Of a stretch of DNA of 64,000 nt, positions 36,405 to 48,363 are shown in pieces. The stretch's first letter is position 1, and each line of letters opens with the position of its first letter. A program made the translations under genes and the position numbers. The notes under the pieces are model-generated. The model had not been told where the DNA came from and did not search any database. It worked only from the letters and a program-made list of their open reading frames with translations. The stretch spans positions 6,900,501 to 6,964,500 of the forward strand of contig WAID01000003.1 in assembly GCA_016584495.1 (NCBI GenBank). The letters are read 5' to 3'. The stretch is from Celoporthe dispersa (lineage: Eukaryota; Ascomycota; Sordariomycetes; Diaporthales; Cryphonectriaceae).

Positions 36405-37656
36405 TTATCGGCGCGCCAGTCTTTCGAGGACACACTCCCGCCAGTACCAGAGCCCGGCATACTGCGCCCCTGGTCCGACCGAGACGCCCCCAACAAAGCA
36501 GCCCAGGGCAGCCCACTTCGCCTCGCGGCCCGTGACGAAGTCACGTCGCCTCAAATCCCAAACGGTATATAGACCGAAAGCAAGGGCGGCGAGATTATAC
36601 AGAGCCAGATGGTCGGTAAGGATCGGAGAGGAAGAGGAACTCATGGGCGTGAGCGCCCCTGCGACAGCACGCAGGTTGAAGCCGTGCTCGGGCGCAGTGA
36701 GGTGCCGACCCCAGATGTGGCTTGTGTGCCACAATTTACTTGCTGCAAGAGCAAAATGCTGCAGGACCTGATACGCGAAGGCCGCAGCGTATGCTGTCTT
36801 CAGCGGTAGCAGGTCGTGCCGGTCACGGTCGCCATTGATAGTAGCCCTCTCCTGTAGACCGAGCCTGCTGCGCCTTAGCCATTTGATGGCCGAGGATATA
36901 CCCGTCGTCAGAAACGACACAGTGACGGGTGAGAAGTAGAACAGGTGGCAGACGATGCTCTCCAGGGTGAGATAGGAGCGTGAGACCTCGGTGGCCGTGA
37001 GGGGCAGGACGCTCATCAGGATACCCGGCACGACATGACCGATAGCAGTCGCTGCGAGGGCAGCCCTGGCCACATCAGGGTCTACACTGCCGATTCCTTC
37101 TTCTCTTCTGGCAGCCGTAGTGAGGATACTGGCCAGGTAGTAGATGGGTGCTACCGTTTCGATGCCCAGTACTTGCACTGCCGCGCCAAAGAGGCCAGGT
37201 CTATACATATTAATCAGTCGGGCCCTGTTATTTTGCGCCGAAGACTGGACCCGCTCCAGTGGCATACTATAGTACGAATATACAATATAGTATGTACATG
37301 ACAGCAGAGCCGGGACGCCCCCCGGATGGAACTCACAGTACAAGTACAGTCCCTTCATTGCCTGCACGGTAGCCCTCGACAGTCCATATCAACAAAGGCG
37401 AGGTCAGATTCGCCACCACGCAGGATGCTGCCCAGCGTCCCTCAGCGTCATCTCCGAAGAAGGGAAACGTCAGGGCCGCGACGCCGCGTGGGCCATGTCG
37501 GCCCTGTTGGGCCTGCCAGCAGGTCAGCCCCAGGACACCGACGGTAGCTGCTCTGGGTAGCCAGAGGGCCAGCCTCCTCTTAAGAACCCCGCCAGACGGC
37601 TCTCCTCCCGGCTGAGCAGGCCGCGCGTCCTTCCCGCTGTAAAGACCGGAGCTCAT
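36405..37656 (-). CDS. Uncharacterised polytopic membrane protein
   Basis: Predicted 371-aa membrane protein. Exons 37337-37656 and 36405-37200; the 136-nt intron (GTGAGT donor, ATAG acceptor) keeps the frame and produces the join VLVLPGLFGAAVQV. The start is the ATG at 37656; an in-frame upstream TTG reading is not used. About seven hydrophobic segments are visible, including AATVGVLGLTCWQ, PGLFGAAVQVLGIETVAPIYYLAS, GHVVPGILMSVLPLT and LFYFSPVTVSFLTTG. The motifs PLLIWTVEGYRAGN and VAPIYYLASIL recall a family of uncharacterised fungal membrane proteins of about 400 aa; I cannot name a function with confidence. It lies 0.9 kb from the start of the transcription factor gene on the same strand. 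No frame defect. It could be an enzyme or a transporter. Confidence 0.72.
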
Positions 37657-38374
37657 GCCTTGTTGACGTGTCTCTCTGGAGCTGGGAGAAGAGAGAAGGA
37701 AAAGACAGAGAAGGCACAGCCATACAGGGTGTGCAGTCACTGCCAATCAGTCAGGTGAAAGGCGGAAGAATTTCCAGGTGTCGAGGTACGCAAGGCCTGT
37801 TATTTTGGGGGCGGGCCAACAACACGAGGCCCTCAGGCGTTCGTGAGAGCTCTGACATGCAGCGAAGTGAACGCAAACTGCTGCTGTCCCGTCTGACGTG
37901 ATAGACCAACCTGCAGGCCAGGACAGATTAGTAAGAAAGTATCAGTAAGTGTAGAATGAGTGAGTGAGTGTCGCTCTGCTGTGAAAGAGAGGATCGCGTC
38001 AATCGTTGTCATCTCTTTCCATTAGCGCATCAACGATCTAATTGCGGAACCACTTACGCGTCGTGCCCTTGTCATGGGAGCCCTGTACAAGAAATCCCTG
38101 TTAGCCATTACCGGATCCAGACTCAACCAGGGCTTCTTCTTCAAGCAGTAAATACTATAGCAGTAGTGGTCATGTTATTCCTGGTGTGCGTACATCAAAT
38201 AATAAACCACAATTTATCATCATCACGACAGATAGAGTTGGGGCTCCCCAGGACGTCTTAATCGGATTATCGCCCGAGTGCTTCGATGCACGCTTTCTAT
38301 GTGATATCACAGTTCCTAACGCCCGTAGATGCTTCAGGAATAATATTTCCCCCTCTCCCCCAAGCCTAAGCTTT

Positions 38375-38411
<37 letters not shown>

Positions 38412-38565
38412 GCCGAGACAAAGCACAGCCAGTTATTTAAGAGAACAAAAAAGAAAATAAAATAAAAATCTCATCATCCGTGATTCGCATCAGGAATGAC
38501 ATGTACCAGACACCTCCTGTAAAATCATCTATCTCAGACTCCCCGCCCCATCATCAGGAACAAGT
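37657..38565. other. Intergenic, 0.9 kb
   Basis: No gene seen; contains a long poly(A) tract. Confidence 0.5.
38376..38410 (+). repeat. Poly(A) tract, 35 nt
   Basis: Longest homopolymer in the window, located 156 bp downstream of the GH16 gene end (on its antisense strand). No retroelement sequence is seen beside it. Confidence 0.9.
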
Positions 38566-39720
38566 CTAGATGAGCATCCAGGCGAGGCTCATGGCACCCA
38601 ACATGGCCACGTTGGGCACCACCCACGCAGAGGCGCCACCAGTCACGACGCTCGAGCTGCTCGAAGACGACGACGAGGTGGAAGATGACGACGCAGTGGC
38701 GTTGGAAGCACCCGAGACAGACGCTGAGCCAGACGCGAAGACGGCGCCAGAGGTGGTAGACGAAGAGGTTCCCGTGGTGTTGGTGGCGGCAGTGGTCTCG
38801 TTGGACGAGGTCGTGGTGACAGAAGTACCCGTGGCGTTGGCACCGCTCAGCTCGATGCTCTCGTAGGAGCCAGTGAGATCACCATAGGTGTAAGACTCGG
38901 CAGGGTTGTAGTTGACGATGCTGACGCTCTTGACATAGGCGGTAAAGGGGCCCTGCGTGTAGTCGGTCTCGCCACCAGCCCACTCGATGGTGCCCTCGGC
39001 GTTGTTGGGGTCACCACCCGCCCAGATGCCCAGCTTGACGCGCATGGGCGTCTGCGGGTAGTTCTTGCCGTCGAGGGCGTCGGCGTAGTTGAGGGTGCGC
39101 ACCGACTCGCCGTCCACGAGCCAGGTGAGCGTCTCCTTGGTCCACACGAGGGTGTAGTTGTGGAAGTCGGTCTGCGAGTCCGCGATGGTCACGTCCTGCT
39201 CGCGGTTGTACGTCGTCGTGTTTCCCTTGCCGAAGTAGTTGGTCTGCACGTTGGTCGCGTCGCCGCCCAGGAACTCCCAGTCGACCTCGTCAAGGTCGTC
39301 CGACTCCAGGATCGCCGTGCTCACGATACCCGTCCCTGGTGCCGTCTTCATGAGGACCGAGATCTCTCCAAAGAAGACGTAAAAGTCACTCTGCATCGTA
39401 GGGGCATCACCCTCCTCAGTGATGGTGAAGGCGGCTCCGTTGGTGGCATCGTAACTGGCCGTCCCGTAGGTCATGTTCCAGTCACTGCTGGCTCCCTGGG
39501 TAAAGTCCACGGTGTACGAGGTCTGGTCGAGACCTGCATCTGAGGGACACGTCTCTGGAGAGAAAAGAAATTACGTGTTAGTAAGAAAAGTTGCCCGGCC
39601 AGGGGAGGACAAGCAAGACTACTAAGACTCACTCTCTGTGGGGTTACATGAGGTCGAGGTCTGGGCTGCTGCGGTCGAGAGGAGGGACAGGCCCAGGGCG
39701 AGAGACTGAACGGAGCGCAT
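38566..39720 (-). CDS. GPI-anchored GH16 cell-wall transglycosylase (CRH family)
   Basis: Crh-type enzyme that cross-links chitin to beta-1,3/1,6-glucan in the fungal wall. Exons 39633-39720 and 38566-39554; the 78-nt intron has a GTGAGT donor; 358 aa. It has a signal peptide (MRSVQSLALGLSLLSTAAA), then the N-terminal CRH mark CNPTEKTCPSD formed across the splice. The catalytic motif DEVDWEFLGG has nucleophile Glu119, helper Asp121 and acid/base Glu123 (E-x-D-x-E). QTNYFGKGN, FHNYTLVWT, YPQTPMRVKLGIWAGGD and VKSVSIVNYNP follow, all typical of the subgroup. The C-terminus is Ser/Thr-rich and ends in a hydrophobic GPI signal (VVPNVAMLGAMSLAWMLI). It acts at the cell surface. No frame defect. 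A Ser-run near the C-terminus is coded by mixed codons. Confidence 0.95.
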
Positions 39721-42354
39721 CTTGACACGATAGTGTACTGTACAGCGAGGTAGAACGAACGAATGTGTGTATAGTAAGTTTTGCTTTGTGCGGCGAACGA
39801 GAGGAAAGGCTTTCACACAACGAGAGAGCGTGGCCAAGGTAAAAAATGAAAAATCGCAACAGACTGAAGAGATAATTAAGTATGGTACAACAAGATACTT
39901 AACAGACCCTCCTTGATATTCAAGAGAGGGCTCCGGTCATGCATTTATGTCAAACACCTGCTCGGTGGCTGGTACCCGCTTTTCTTTTTTGCCCTCTGGT
40001 CCATCCTGAAGGGGCGCCGCAATGCAAGTAGTGTCGAAACCCCCCTTTGGTCTTGTTGACTCGCCCAATTCGGCCATGGGTTTGTTGTTGGTGGTGGTGT
40101 GGGACCCGGGAGGTCTCAGAGCTGCGTCAACTCACACCAGTTACCCCGGTCACCAGCCCCATGCCCAGGGCCTCTTGTTCGGCTGAGGGATCCGTTTTTC
40201 TGGTCATGAAAACGAAGGCCCAATCGACCCTGCAGGAACTGCGCCCCCTCAAACGTCAGCCCAAAAATATCCCCGGCGGCTCGTCCGCCAGGCCAGGATC
40301 CGGTCTACCGAGGGGCGGGCTGACTCCCAGACTCCTTACCATACATCGTTGTATGTTAGCAGCGCAAAAGTACTAAGCGCCACCTCGCACTCTCTCTGAC
40401 TTTCCTTACCTTTTTTTTTGGGGGGTCGAGTGGGGGTGGTTGGGAATGTGGACCCATCTGCAGACGCGCATGAGACCTCCTGCGTGCAGGGAGGCCTACC
40501 AAACCTTACGATGCCCCATGGAAAGGCTGGATCACATCGAAGTCCTCTTCCTCCTCCTTCAGGGCGACTTCGTGGGCCGCTTGCGACCGCCAACGCGCAA
40601 GCACAAATTTACATTTTTAGTGTTCTCGGTCATATCACAGATGCACAAATTTACCAAGATAGATTCAATAAACGAGCCATTGTGTGTGTGTGTGCGCGCA
40701 TTGAGAATCCTAGCCCGGCCCCCTCTCTCCCTTCTCCCCCTACACGAGCAACCTCTTTTGTTTCTCTTTTTTTTTTCCTTTCCTTCCTCCTTCCATTTTT
40801 CTTTGGTTGACCGAGATCTAAGCCACCCTGAGCGAGTATCAAGTGTGCAAGGACGACCATACCACAGTGATCGCAGACTGGCCCACAATTTACGGCTATG
40901 TACAAACAGTACAAGGCAGACCCAAGCACGCCAAGTCAAATTCTCTGCTTTCTAGGACGAGCCGACGGTTTCAAATACGAGGTCCAAGAAGCCGTCCTTG
41001 GCCGTCTTTGGTTGTGGCGACTTGTTCACATGATGGTGGCTATGAACAAGAACAATGCATCGCAGCATAGCTGCATAGCAAATTGCGTGCCATGTTCATT
41101 GTTGCAATGGCATCTTTCGTACGGATACCCGGCATATTTTTCAAGTCTGATGTCACCTGACAATTTATTTACCCCATAATGCACACGCAAGACGGTCGGA
41201 CGTCACGCCTTGTATGCTGATCGCAAGCAATTTCTAGCTTGCGATCATCCTTCTGCTCGTCACTATGCGGCACACAAGCTCCCGAGATCAAAGTTTCCGT
41301 CCCGCCGTTGGCTGGGCAGCCCTCGAAACAATTTGAGGCTCCTGGAATGTCCGCCGGCGAGTCACGACGCGGGCGCCGTGGGGGCGGTGTAATTCAATAT
41401 TGCTTGCAGGTCAGCATCGGATTCTTTTCGAGCGAGCCCCTAATTTTGCATGACTAGAATGGTCGAGATCATAGGGCATGTCTATAATTATATCTAGTCA
41501 CGACGCCGCCGTCATCATCAGCATCGATAGTCCAGTTCGTAATTGTGCTCGCACTCGTCTCTTGGTGGCCGGCTTCCCATCCGTACTAAAGAAGAAAAAA
41601 GAATTTTTTTTAAAAAAAAAACACCACCTATGAGCAAGCACACTTGCAGGAGCAGCAGCATGCTCATGAAGCTGCTTGCCATACACATGGCTGATTCTGT
41701 TGGCCATATATTCAAAGGGGCGTAAGACAGCTGTGTGCTGCGAATTCCGCCACATTTTACTCGAGGATAGGTGTGATCGTTTCTGAAATTTTGATAGCGG
41801 CGTTGCCCTTTACGAATTTTGTGCCGTTCTTCCATGAATCGGCATTGCTCGGGTGCCTTGTTTGTCTAAGTAGGCACCATCTTCGGCTATGGCGCGATCT
41901 GTGGCATGCAACAAGAACACGCGTCTCGTGGAGAATTACTATCCTCTTTGCGGGGTCCATCCCTCTCATTGCGCAACCGGCACGACGTGTCTTCGCCTCC
42001 GTTCCAATGATGAGGTGGATTTGTCCTGCTCAGTTTCTTAATGATGTGTCTCTGCACCGTCAAATCGTTTCGCCTATTTGCTACTTGAATCCCCGATCAA
42101 GTTTCGAGACCAACTGTTATATGGCCTGACTAGCTCTGGTAATCACTATCGCCACCGTCGTAGTGGAAAACCTGAGCAAGATCAATCTATGCCTATCGCC
42201 ATTGTGGCTAATCTGTACCAGGCCTCGAGGCTCATGAGTTACCCGCTCGCGAGGAGTGCTCATCTTCCTGAGACATTTCGCCCTACCTAACGCTACTCAT
42301 ATAGAACACTTTCTCTACGAACACTTCTGAATTGCACTGAGCAATGTTCTCAGC
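39721..42354. other. Intergenic, 2.6 kb
   Basis: No gene recognised. It contains T- and C-rich tracts near 40760, a short GT run near 40682, and a T8-A10 junction. The base composition becomes more AT-rich from about 41 kb. Confidence 0.5.
41604..41621 (+). repeat. Abutting T8-A10 tract
   Basis: Eight T followed by ten A in intergenic DNA. Confidence 0.9.
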
Positions 42355-42520
42355 TCTTTCTGTGCGATAGCCCGTGAGTCACTGGCCCTTAGAGTGCTAG
42401 CAGCCACCTGTGCTTCACCGTCTTTTCTATAGATAGCCTCAACTAGCTGGCTTTCTGTTTTTCCTTTCCATCTTCTTTCTCAAGTGCTGATCCATTTCAA
42501 TTGGTCTCACACAGTTTCCA
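42355..42520 (+). repeat. Dispersed direct repeat, copy 1
   Basis: About 165 bp that match 44821-44986 in order: TGTGCGA, TGAGTCACTGGCCCT (TGACTCATTGGCCCT in copy 2), AGCAGCCA, ATAGCCTCAACTAG, AGCTGGCTT, a pyrimidine-rich stretch, and CTCACACAGTTTC. It lies just downstream of the fungal-specific membrane-protein gene. A relic of a mobile element is possible. Confidence 0.6.
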
Positions 42521-42558
42521 GCCTCGCTCCAGAATCTTGCTTGTAAATTTTGCTTGTT

Positions 42559-44339
42559 TCAAGTATAAAAAAGTGTGCGGATCATCTCGATCAACATAAA
42601 AACCCTGCATCCAATATATAAGCCTAGCAAAGTGTAGAGTGTTAGACAGTGTACAATGTGTGTTTTCCCTGCTTTTCCGGAAACGTGAATACCACTAAAT
42701 ACTATTGTGCATACTCCGTTGCAAAGTGCATACGGGATCAAAGATCCACTTATCACAATGGAGGCAATGCGCCATGCCCACTGTTCCCATAGTGAAGGAA
42801 AGGTAGAGTGCCATCCTAAGCAATAGAGTGCCCCAAAGATCATGCCAATGATGATTCCCGCGAAGTCGTCGTCGAAAAGCGCGACACGGCTGCTTCCAGG
42901 GCCGATAAAGCCAAAGGTCGGTCGTGAGCGAGGTATCAGTAGGGGGAGGCATCGTCGGGCACCAACGTTGGTTGTCCATACCGAAGGGTGGAATGAAATT
43001 GTGTTCTAAAAACGTGCTGCCTCCGAAATTTCTCAAGTATACGAGGTCTTCGTCGGTCACCGGGCGCACAGTATCCGAATCTGGCACGCGAAGCTCGATC
43101 GGCCGTTCGACTCCTTGTGGTCTGAACCAGTAAAGCGCATATGCGAGCAAGGCACATAGCACATAAGTGGATGATGCGAGCTCCAGATGCGTAAGGGGCT
43201 GGCCTAGTCGTAGTCGGATAATGATCCGCAATGCAAACCAAGCCAGGTTGAAAGCGGCAAAACTCTGAGCAGCGACGTTCGCCTTGCTCTTATCTTCGAT
43301 GTCATCTTTGCTAAGGCAGAGATCGTAATCCAGGACGCCAAGAATTTGCGCCACAACTATCTGCTTAGCATTAAGATATAGAGCAATCGTATCTTGTGGT
43401 AGGGACGTGACAACTTCTTGCGTGGCCACAGTGCCCAAGTAACTGGCCGCAGCAGTGGTTGTAGAAGTGTCTGGAGTAGAAGCCGTGGCGCCCATCATGT
43501 GGGAAACAGAAGTGAGGCAGACTCTGCCTAGATCCAAAGATGGCGGTCGACTCGTTGGTGGCCCGGCGAAAGACTCTGCTCTCGTTGGATGTTTACCGTC
43601 ATCAGGGCTGTATCTTGAGGGCAACTCAGGCTCATGAAGGAGCCTCATCTCAATGCTTTCTTGATCAGAATCGATCCTGGGCATCTCTGGCCTGTCCCGT
43701 GCTGGTGCTTTCCCCTTGTTGGAAGTTCGCTTCCACATCCTGATAAATAATCGCAAGAGAGGTGCGATACAGCCGAGCATCTTTTGTCGACATTTCTGGA
43801 GCTTGCTTTCCATCCTTCCCATAACAGCTGTGATATCTTGTGCAGTAGTGTGCAGAAGACCCTCATCTTGTGCCAGTACAGATAAGTTAATCCGCTCATT
43901 ATTGCCATTGTAGAAAAGCGCCGAATCTGGTATCTCCCGGCCACCTCTTTGCATCTCAAACTTCAGCCCGCCCATATTCGCAAAGCTAGCATGCGCTCGT
44001 GTCCAGGTTCTTACGCTCTCATAGCCCGTATTTTGTAACATGCGCAGGCCAAGAAACTCGGCGCGCCAGCTGGCGAAAGCCAAGCTCACAAGTAGCTCCG
44101 GCGCTATCACGACCATAAGGGCCCAATATAGCTGACGTCGAAGCTGATACACTAGTCTCGCATTCCACCATCGCTTGAGAAAGAAAGTTATACCTGCTCT
44201 CGGGACGAGCAGCAGGAATATTGAGATGGAGTGCAATGAAAGTGCTGGACAGGATAACGCTAAGGCAGGAGAAAAATATATCAGAAGTGCCACTGCTTAC
44301 TAGCCGAAGCCACTCGAGCACAGTTGTTTGATTCGACAT
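42559..44339 (-). CDS. Fungal-specific multi-pass membrane protein (frame broken twice)
   Basis: Intronless gene for a protein of about 592 aa of unknown function. The start is the ATG at 44339. The N-terminus reads SSGTSDIFFSCLSVILSSTF and ALHLNIPAARP, resembling a large ascomycete/basidiomycete family whose members begin RGTxDIxWSC...xHxNxP. The middle holds LYWALMVVIAPELLVSLAFA and a hydrophilic Ser/Pro-rich loop; the C-terminal half has NLAWFALRIIIRLRLGQPLT, then FAGIIIGMIFGALYCLGWH and several more membrane segments. Two single-base insertions break the frame: one in CCC near the ARP/RAG codons (about 44207), one in TTTT just before FDDDFAG (about 42871). Removing both leaves one uninterrupted frame of exact codon length. 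Codon use is less GC-biased than in core genes. It is flanked by two diverged direct repeats. Confidence 0.78.
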
Positions 44340-44820
44340 TGTGTTTTGTACATTAAAGTTGGAGCGGAGGAGAAGTTGAGGGAAAACGAAAGAATGATGC
44401 TCAACGGTCTGTGCATGGTCATCTTATAGATACCAATTTTGAAGCAAACTCACTCATCTTTTAAGTATTCAAATGAGAATGCAACACTATAGCAACATCT
44501 TAGCACGTTAAGCAACATTCGATAGTCTGGTATACTGTAACCCTGTGACCCTCCATGACATTGTGTAAAATCCAACGGATTGGTCTGCCTTCTTCAAGGG
44601 GGGGCTCAGGTAGCAGATTTTGCTTGGGAAACAAGAAAGCAATTCGTAGACACCTTCCCCTCCCTGGCCACCTTGTCCAGCTACTTCGTTGTGTTTGTGG
44701 TATTTGGTTCCCTTTAACAAGGGCATTATGATGCTAAATAATGCATGTTGGGGGCTATTTGTGGTGGCTGAGCCGCATGACCTCGCTTGCAGCCAACGTA
44801 CATGGAGACCATGCTTGTGT

Positions 44821-44986
44821 GTTCCTGTGCGAGGGCCAGTGACTCATTGGCCCTGCATAGTCCAGCCAGCCAGCAGCCAGCACCGAGATAGCCTCAGCTA
44901 GATTAGCTGGCTTCCTCTCTTTCTTTCCTCTTTTCCTTCTGTAGTGTTCATTGAGTCCAGTTGCCCTCACACAGTTTCTGACTTCT
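44821..44986 (+). repeat. Dispersed direct repeat, copy 2
   Basis: Diverged partner of 42355-42520, same orientation, 2.47 kb away. Differences include several transitions and small indels. Confidence 0.6.
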
Positions 44987-45786
44987 TGCTTCTGCTCTTA
45001 ACTACTTGAGTCTGCTGATTCTTCCTATCTGTGCCTAGAGGGCGTTGAAGACCTCGCACTAGGGTTCCAGTGCGCACAGGGACTAGCCAGAGGTAGCCAA
45101 CAATGGCTGTCTGTTTGTTTCCTCCAGCAGGAGAGATACAGATCAGGCAACAGTGGCAGGTGAAGAGGCAGACAGGCATGGCCTGATATACTAGGTGGTA
45201 GTCAGTCAAAAGCTTGGATGTGTGTCTGTGCCAACACCAAGCAATATGTGTTTGCAATCGGAACGTTCGCTCCCCGGTCATGACCATTATTTCTATCTGT
45301 GTACGAAAACTCCAAAGAGAATTTTGGCACGGCGCATTTCCGGTTCCAGACAAAGTGATCAGCTGAAACCTGTCGAACGAGTTTGAATGGATCCGCCCGA
45401 GATTCAGCATTGGGCAACGTTTTATGTATCACAGCCATATAATCAATATTTGAAAAGAACCTCCTTCATCGTCTAACTTGTAGCCTTCCCTTCTTAGTTC
45501 AGCACACATTTGCTTTGCTTCTTTCAACCCGACTGGCTGATCTTACTCTTGTTCACTCCTTGCTTCTGATGGCATTCTGTATAGTAACGCTACCAGAAAA
45601 ACTGTATAGCCTGACCACGAAGCGAAGCGTGTTCCTACATTCAAGAGTCGACGCACTATCTCACATCAGAACATAGCTTTTGGGGAGAAATTTTCGCTGT
45701 TCGGTGGAACAAAAGTTGAGCCGTCTAAAAAAAAAAGTCGGCCAACCCAAGTACCACTACCTACAGCCCGGCTCGAGTCAAACAAA

Positions 45787-45874
45787 AGGTCGTGCTGAGA
45801 ATCGAACTCAGATTACTGGAAATAATGAGAGAAACCATCAGAATCCAATGTGATAACCATTACACTACACAACC
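45787..45874 (-). tRNA. tRNA-Gln (CTG) with 16-nt intron
   Basis: On the minus strand the acceptor GGTTGTG pairs with CACGACC along all seven positions (one T-G). D arm AGTGTAATGGTTATCACA, anticodon stem TTGGA/TCCAG, anticodon CTG at 45841-45839, T stem CTGAG/CTCAG with loop TTCGATT. The intron at 45822-45837 starts one base after the anticodon. Confidence 0.93.
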
Positions 45875-46713
45875 GTAGTTTCTTTGAACTGGAAATCCCA
45901 TGGTTGAAAAATTGTTATGTACCTGAGTCAGTATGAGCTGTGGGGACGGGTTGTGTGCCGGCAACCGATTTTGCACCGATGCTTCTAGACTTGCTGATAT
46001 CACGAAGATTCTAGAAACGGACCCAATTTAATGCCGTGAATGTTGTGATCGATGCTAGCAACACCCTCGGTACGGGTCTATGGGGAAAGGGACTGATATT
46101 CTTCGTCTAACTCCCAATATGAGCATCTCACAGACGCCTCTAATTTCTTCTTTATGAGACTTTCTCTCAACCTCCATGACTTTCAACATGCCCCTCGCAT
46201 CTTCATATTCATCGGCAGCTTCAGTCGTGTCTCTATGCCCACCCTCCACGGCAAGGGATACTGCGAGGAAATTTGATGTCTTTCATCTCATGAGAAGGAA
46301 ACCTGTCGATAAGAAGTCCGAGTCTCAGGTCCGACGGCCTACTTCTCCAGCGTCCTTGGACCAAGTAGACACGTCCGGCAGATGCATCGAGGCAGTCGAC
46401 TTTCACTCATCTGATCACAACTGGTGGCAGAGGCAAGCAGGCTCTGCACCTGTCGAACTCTGTTCACTGCCAAGACCGCAGTCGATGTGCTCAGATGGAA
46501 AATATATATAATTGGATTGGCCTCCTCCATGATGTTATTTTCAAGCGACAAGGCTTAGCGTCACGAGACGTAGTATTAGATACAATACGAAGGACTCCGT
46601 CAATCGCTGAGACTAGGTGCCATGGCATCAGGCTGTTATCCCGAGGCCCTAAATCCTGAGAAAGAGGTGCATATTTCCCATAGTCAAACCCGTCCTGAAA
46701 AGGTCCCAATGCT

Positions 46714-48363
46714 TTAGCCTTCGGCCACGGCATCACTGGGCTCGTTTGGGCGATCTTGCGTGTGTGATGTCGATGGCTGTTGCCCCGGTTCTTTTTCATG
46801 AGCGCCGGGCTCCACGGTGATGATGGTCTCTCTTGTCACCACGATAATATCGCCGACTCGGGTATTCGTCTTCGCGGCTGGGGGGTCATGCTGGGGCCAG
46901 GTTATCTTCAGCTCTCTTTTCCGAGTAAAAGATGTCATCGCTTGTGATCAAGGTCGATATCCGCGGTTCTGAATGTCGGTTTGTGCCGAAATGAGCTGGC
47001 TCGAAGTAGGCCGGGGCCTTGATACTTGGTAATCTCTCTTGGCTGCCGTTCAAGGCCTCCTCCACATCAAGATCCGCCCGACCATAGATTTGATGGTCAG
47101 CAGGATGTGTCGTTGCATTTCTTGATGACTTTTTCGTGGCCCCTCCCCCCTGTAGGATTGGCAACACAGCTCGATAGCACTACGTTTGGAGCCAATCCGC
47201 CGAGCAAAGGACGTAGTAAAATAACACACGCGCAGATGATGCCCATATTGGCTTCGATGACGCTAAGGTACGCAACAGCAGAATAATCCCAGGAAACATC
47301 TACATTTAATGATGCTCTTTTAATCATAAATATGCGGGCAATCGCCACAATGGTAGTGCTACTCACGACGAATCAGCACGAGACATGCGCTCATTTTTAG
47401 ATGGGTGAAGCAGATCTCACCAAAATCCAAAGCCGAATAGGCCCGTGAGTGCAATCCTTCGTTTCCTAGATAGTCTTAAAGCCCAAATGATCGGGAGAGG
47501 GACCAGGACGACGGCGAAGTCTGTAACGATCCCGACCGCCGATAGGAGTGTCCAGGCTGTGAAACTCTGGACGCATTTGTTGGCCAATATTGGATTGATC
47601 ATGGCCATTGGAATACATGTGAACGCGTCGAGGATGATTGCAACCACACACCAGCTCGATACAAATACCAGGTACCAGAGACAGGTAACTCGTGTTTGGT
47701 GGTTGCAGAAGATTTGACGATAGAGTAGGAGAAGCGAATTTCTCGTCATGGCCCGCGCCAAGTTATATATCATCTCTCCTGCCAGTAAAAGCTTGGTTCG
47801 CGTTAGCTAGTGGTCGGGGGGGGGGTTTGGGGGGTTCTTTTTTGTCTCAATTATTGCAAGTGTAACACACCTCCAACTGCTTCTTTCCGTCGTATTCACT
47901 AACTGCCCAGATATGACGACCGAGACCGAAATCGAATTCTGCATTTGTCAAATGACTTGCCTTGAAATCAAGAAGGTGAGAACGGAGGAAAGAAGAAGAT
48001 GGCTCGGTAGTGCATACGAAGGAAGGTCGTGGTCACGAGGACAATGTTCAGAACCTGGAAGGCAATTATCAGTTCACTGGAATAACACAGGTTTTCAAAT
48101 GATTTTGAGCATACCTGGGCAATTCCCATCATAATATCGTCCTTTCCAGATACTTTTATCAGGCAGTAGCGGGTGTACAAACGCATCAGGACGACGGCCG
48201 TTGATACTACCATGAATGCAGCAGACACGCCGATTATGATCGGAACTCGAGTCTGCGCATCAATCCTCTGAATTTCGACTGCTTCAGAGATATTTGTCGT
48301 CTGTGATGTGAAACTGGAGATTGCTACTGATTGCAGATTGTTCGTTGCCAGAGACGCCATCAT
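46714..48363 (-). CDS. PTH11-type rhodopsin-like integral membrane protein (frame broken twice)
   Basis: Seven-helix protein of the fungal rhodopsin-domain (SAT4/PTH11-like) family, often a surface sensor. Exons in order: 48115-48363, 48018-48054, 47871-47938, 47421-47791, 46714-47361; about 456 aa. Donors are GTATGC, GTATGC, GTGTGT and GTGAGA; branch sites CTGAT, TTGAC, CTAAC and CTGAT fit the acceptors, and every join is in frame. Visible marks: VPIIIGVSAAFMVVSTAVVLMRLYTR, SGKDDIMMGIAQ, FGLGRHIW, LLLAGEMIYNLARAMTRNS, LLLYRQIF, DFAVVLVPLPIIWALRLSRKRRI and GIICACVILLRPL. The C-terminal tail is polar. No CFEM domain. Two single-base insertions break the tail: a G6 run near 47150 (before ATKKSSRNATTH) and an AAAA near 46926 (before RELKITWPQHD). 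A few tail residues therefore remain uncertain. A second in-frame ATG at 48360 could also be the start. Confidence 0.85.

Larger units (their letters stand above)
44340..46713. other. Intergenic, 2.4 kb, with tRNA-Gln
   Basis: Contains repeat copy 2 and the tRNA-Gln gene, otherwise no supported gene. A 111-codon plus-strand ORF at 46176-46511 has no recognisable feature. Confidence 0.5.

Noticed and set aside
32663..39720. Transcription factor, polytopic protein and GH16 gene as a secondary-metabolite cluster
   Set aside because: No backbone enzyme (PKS, NRPS, terpene synthase) or tailoring enzyme is present in the window.
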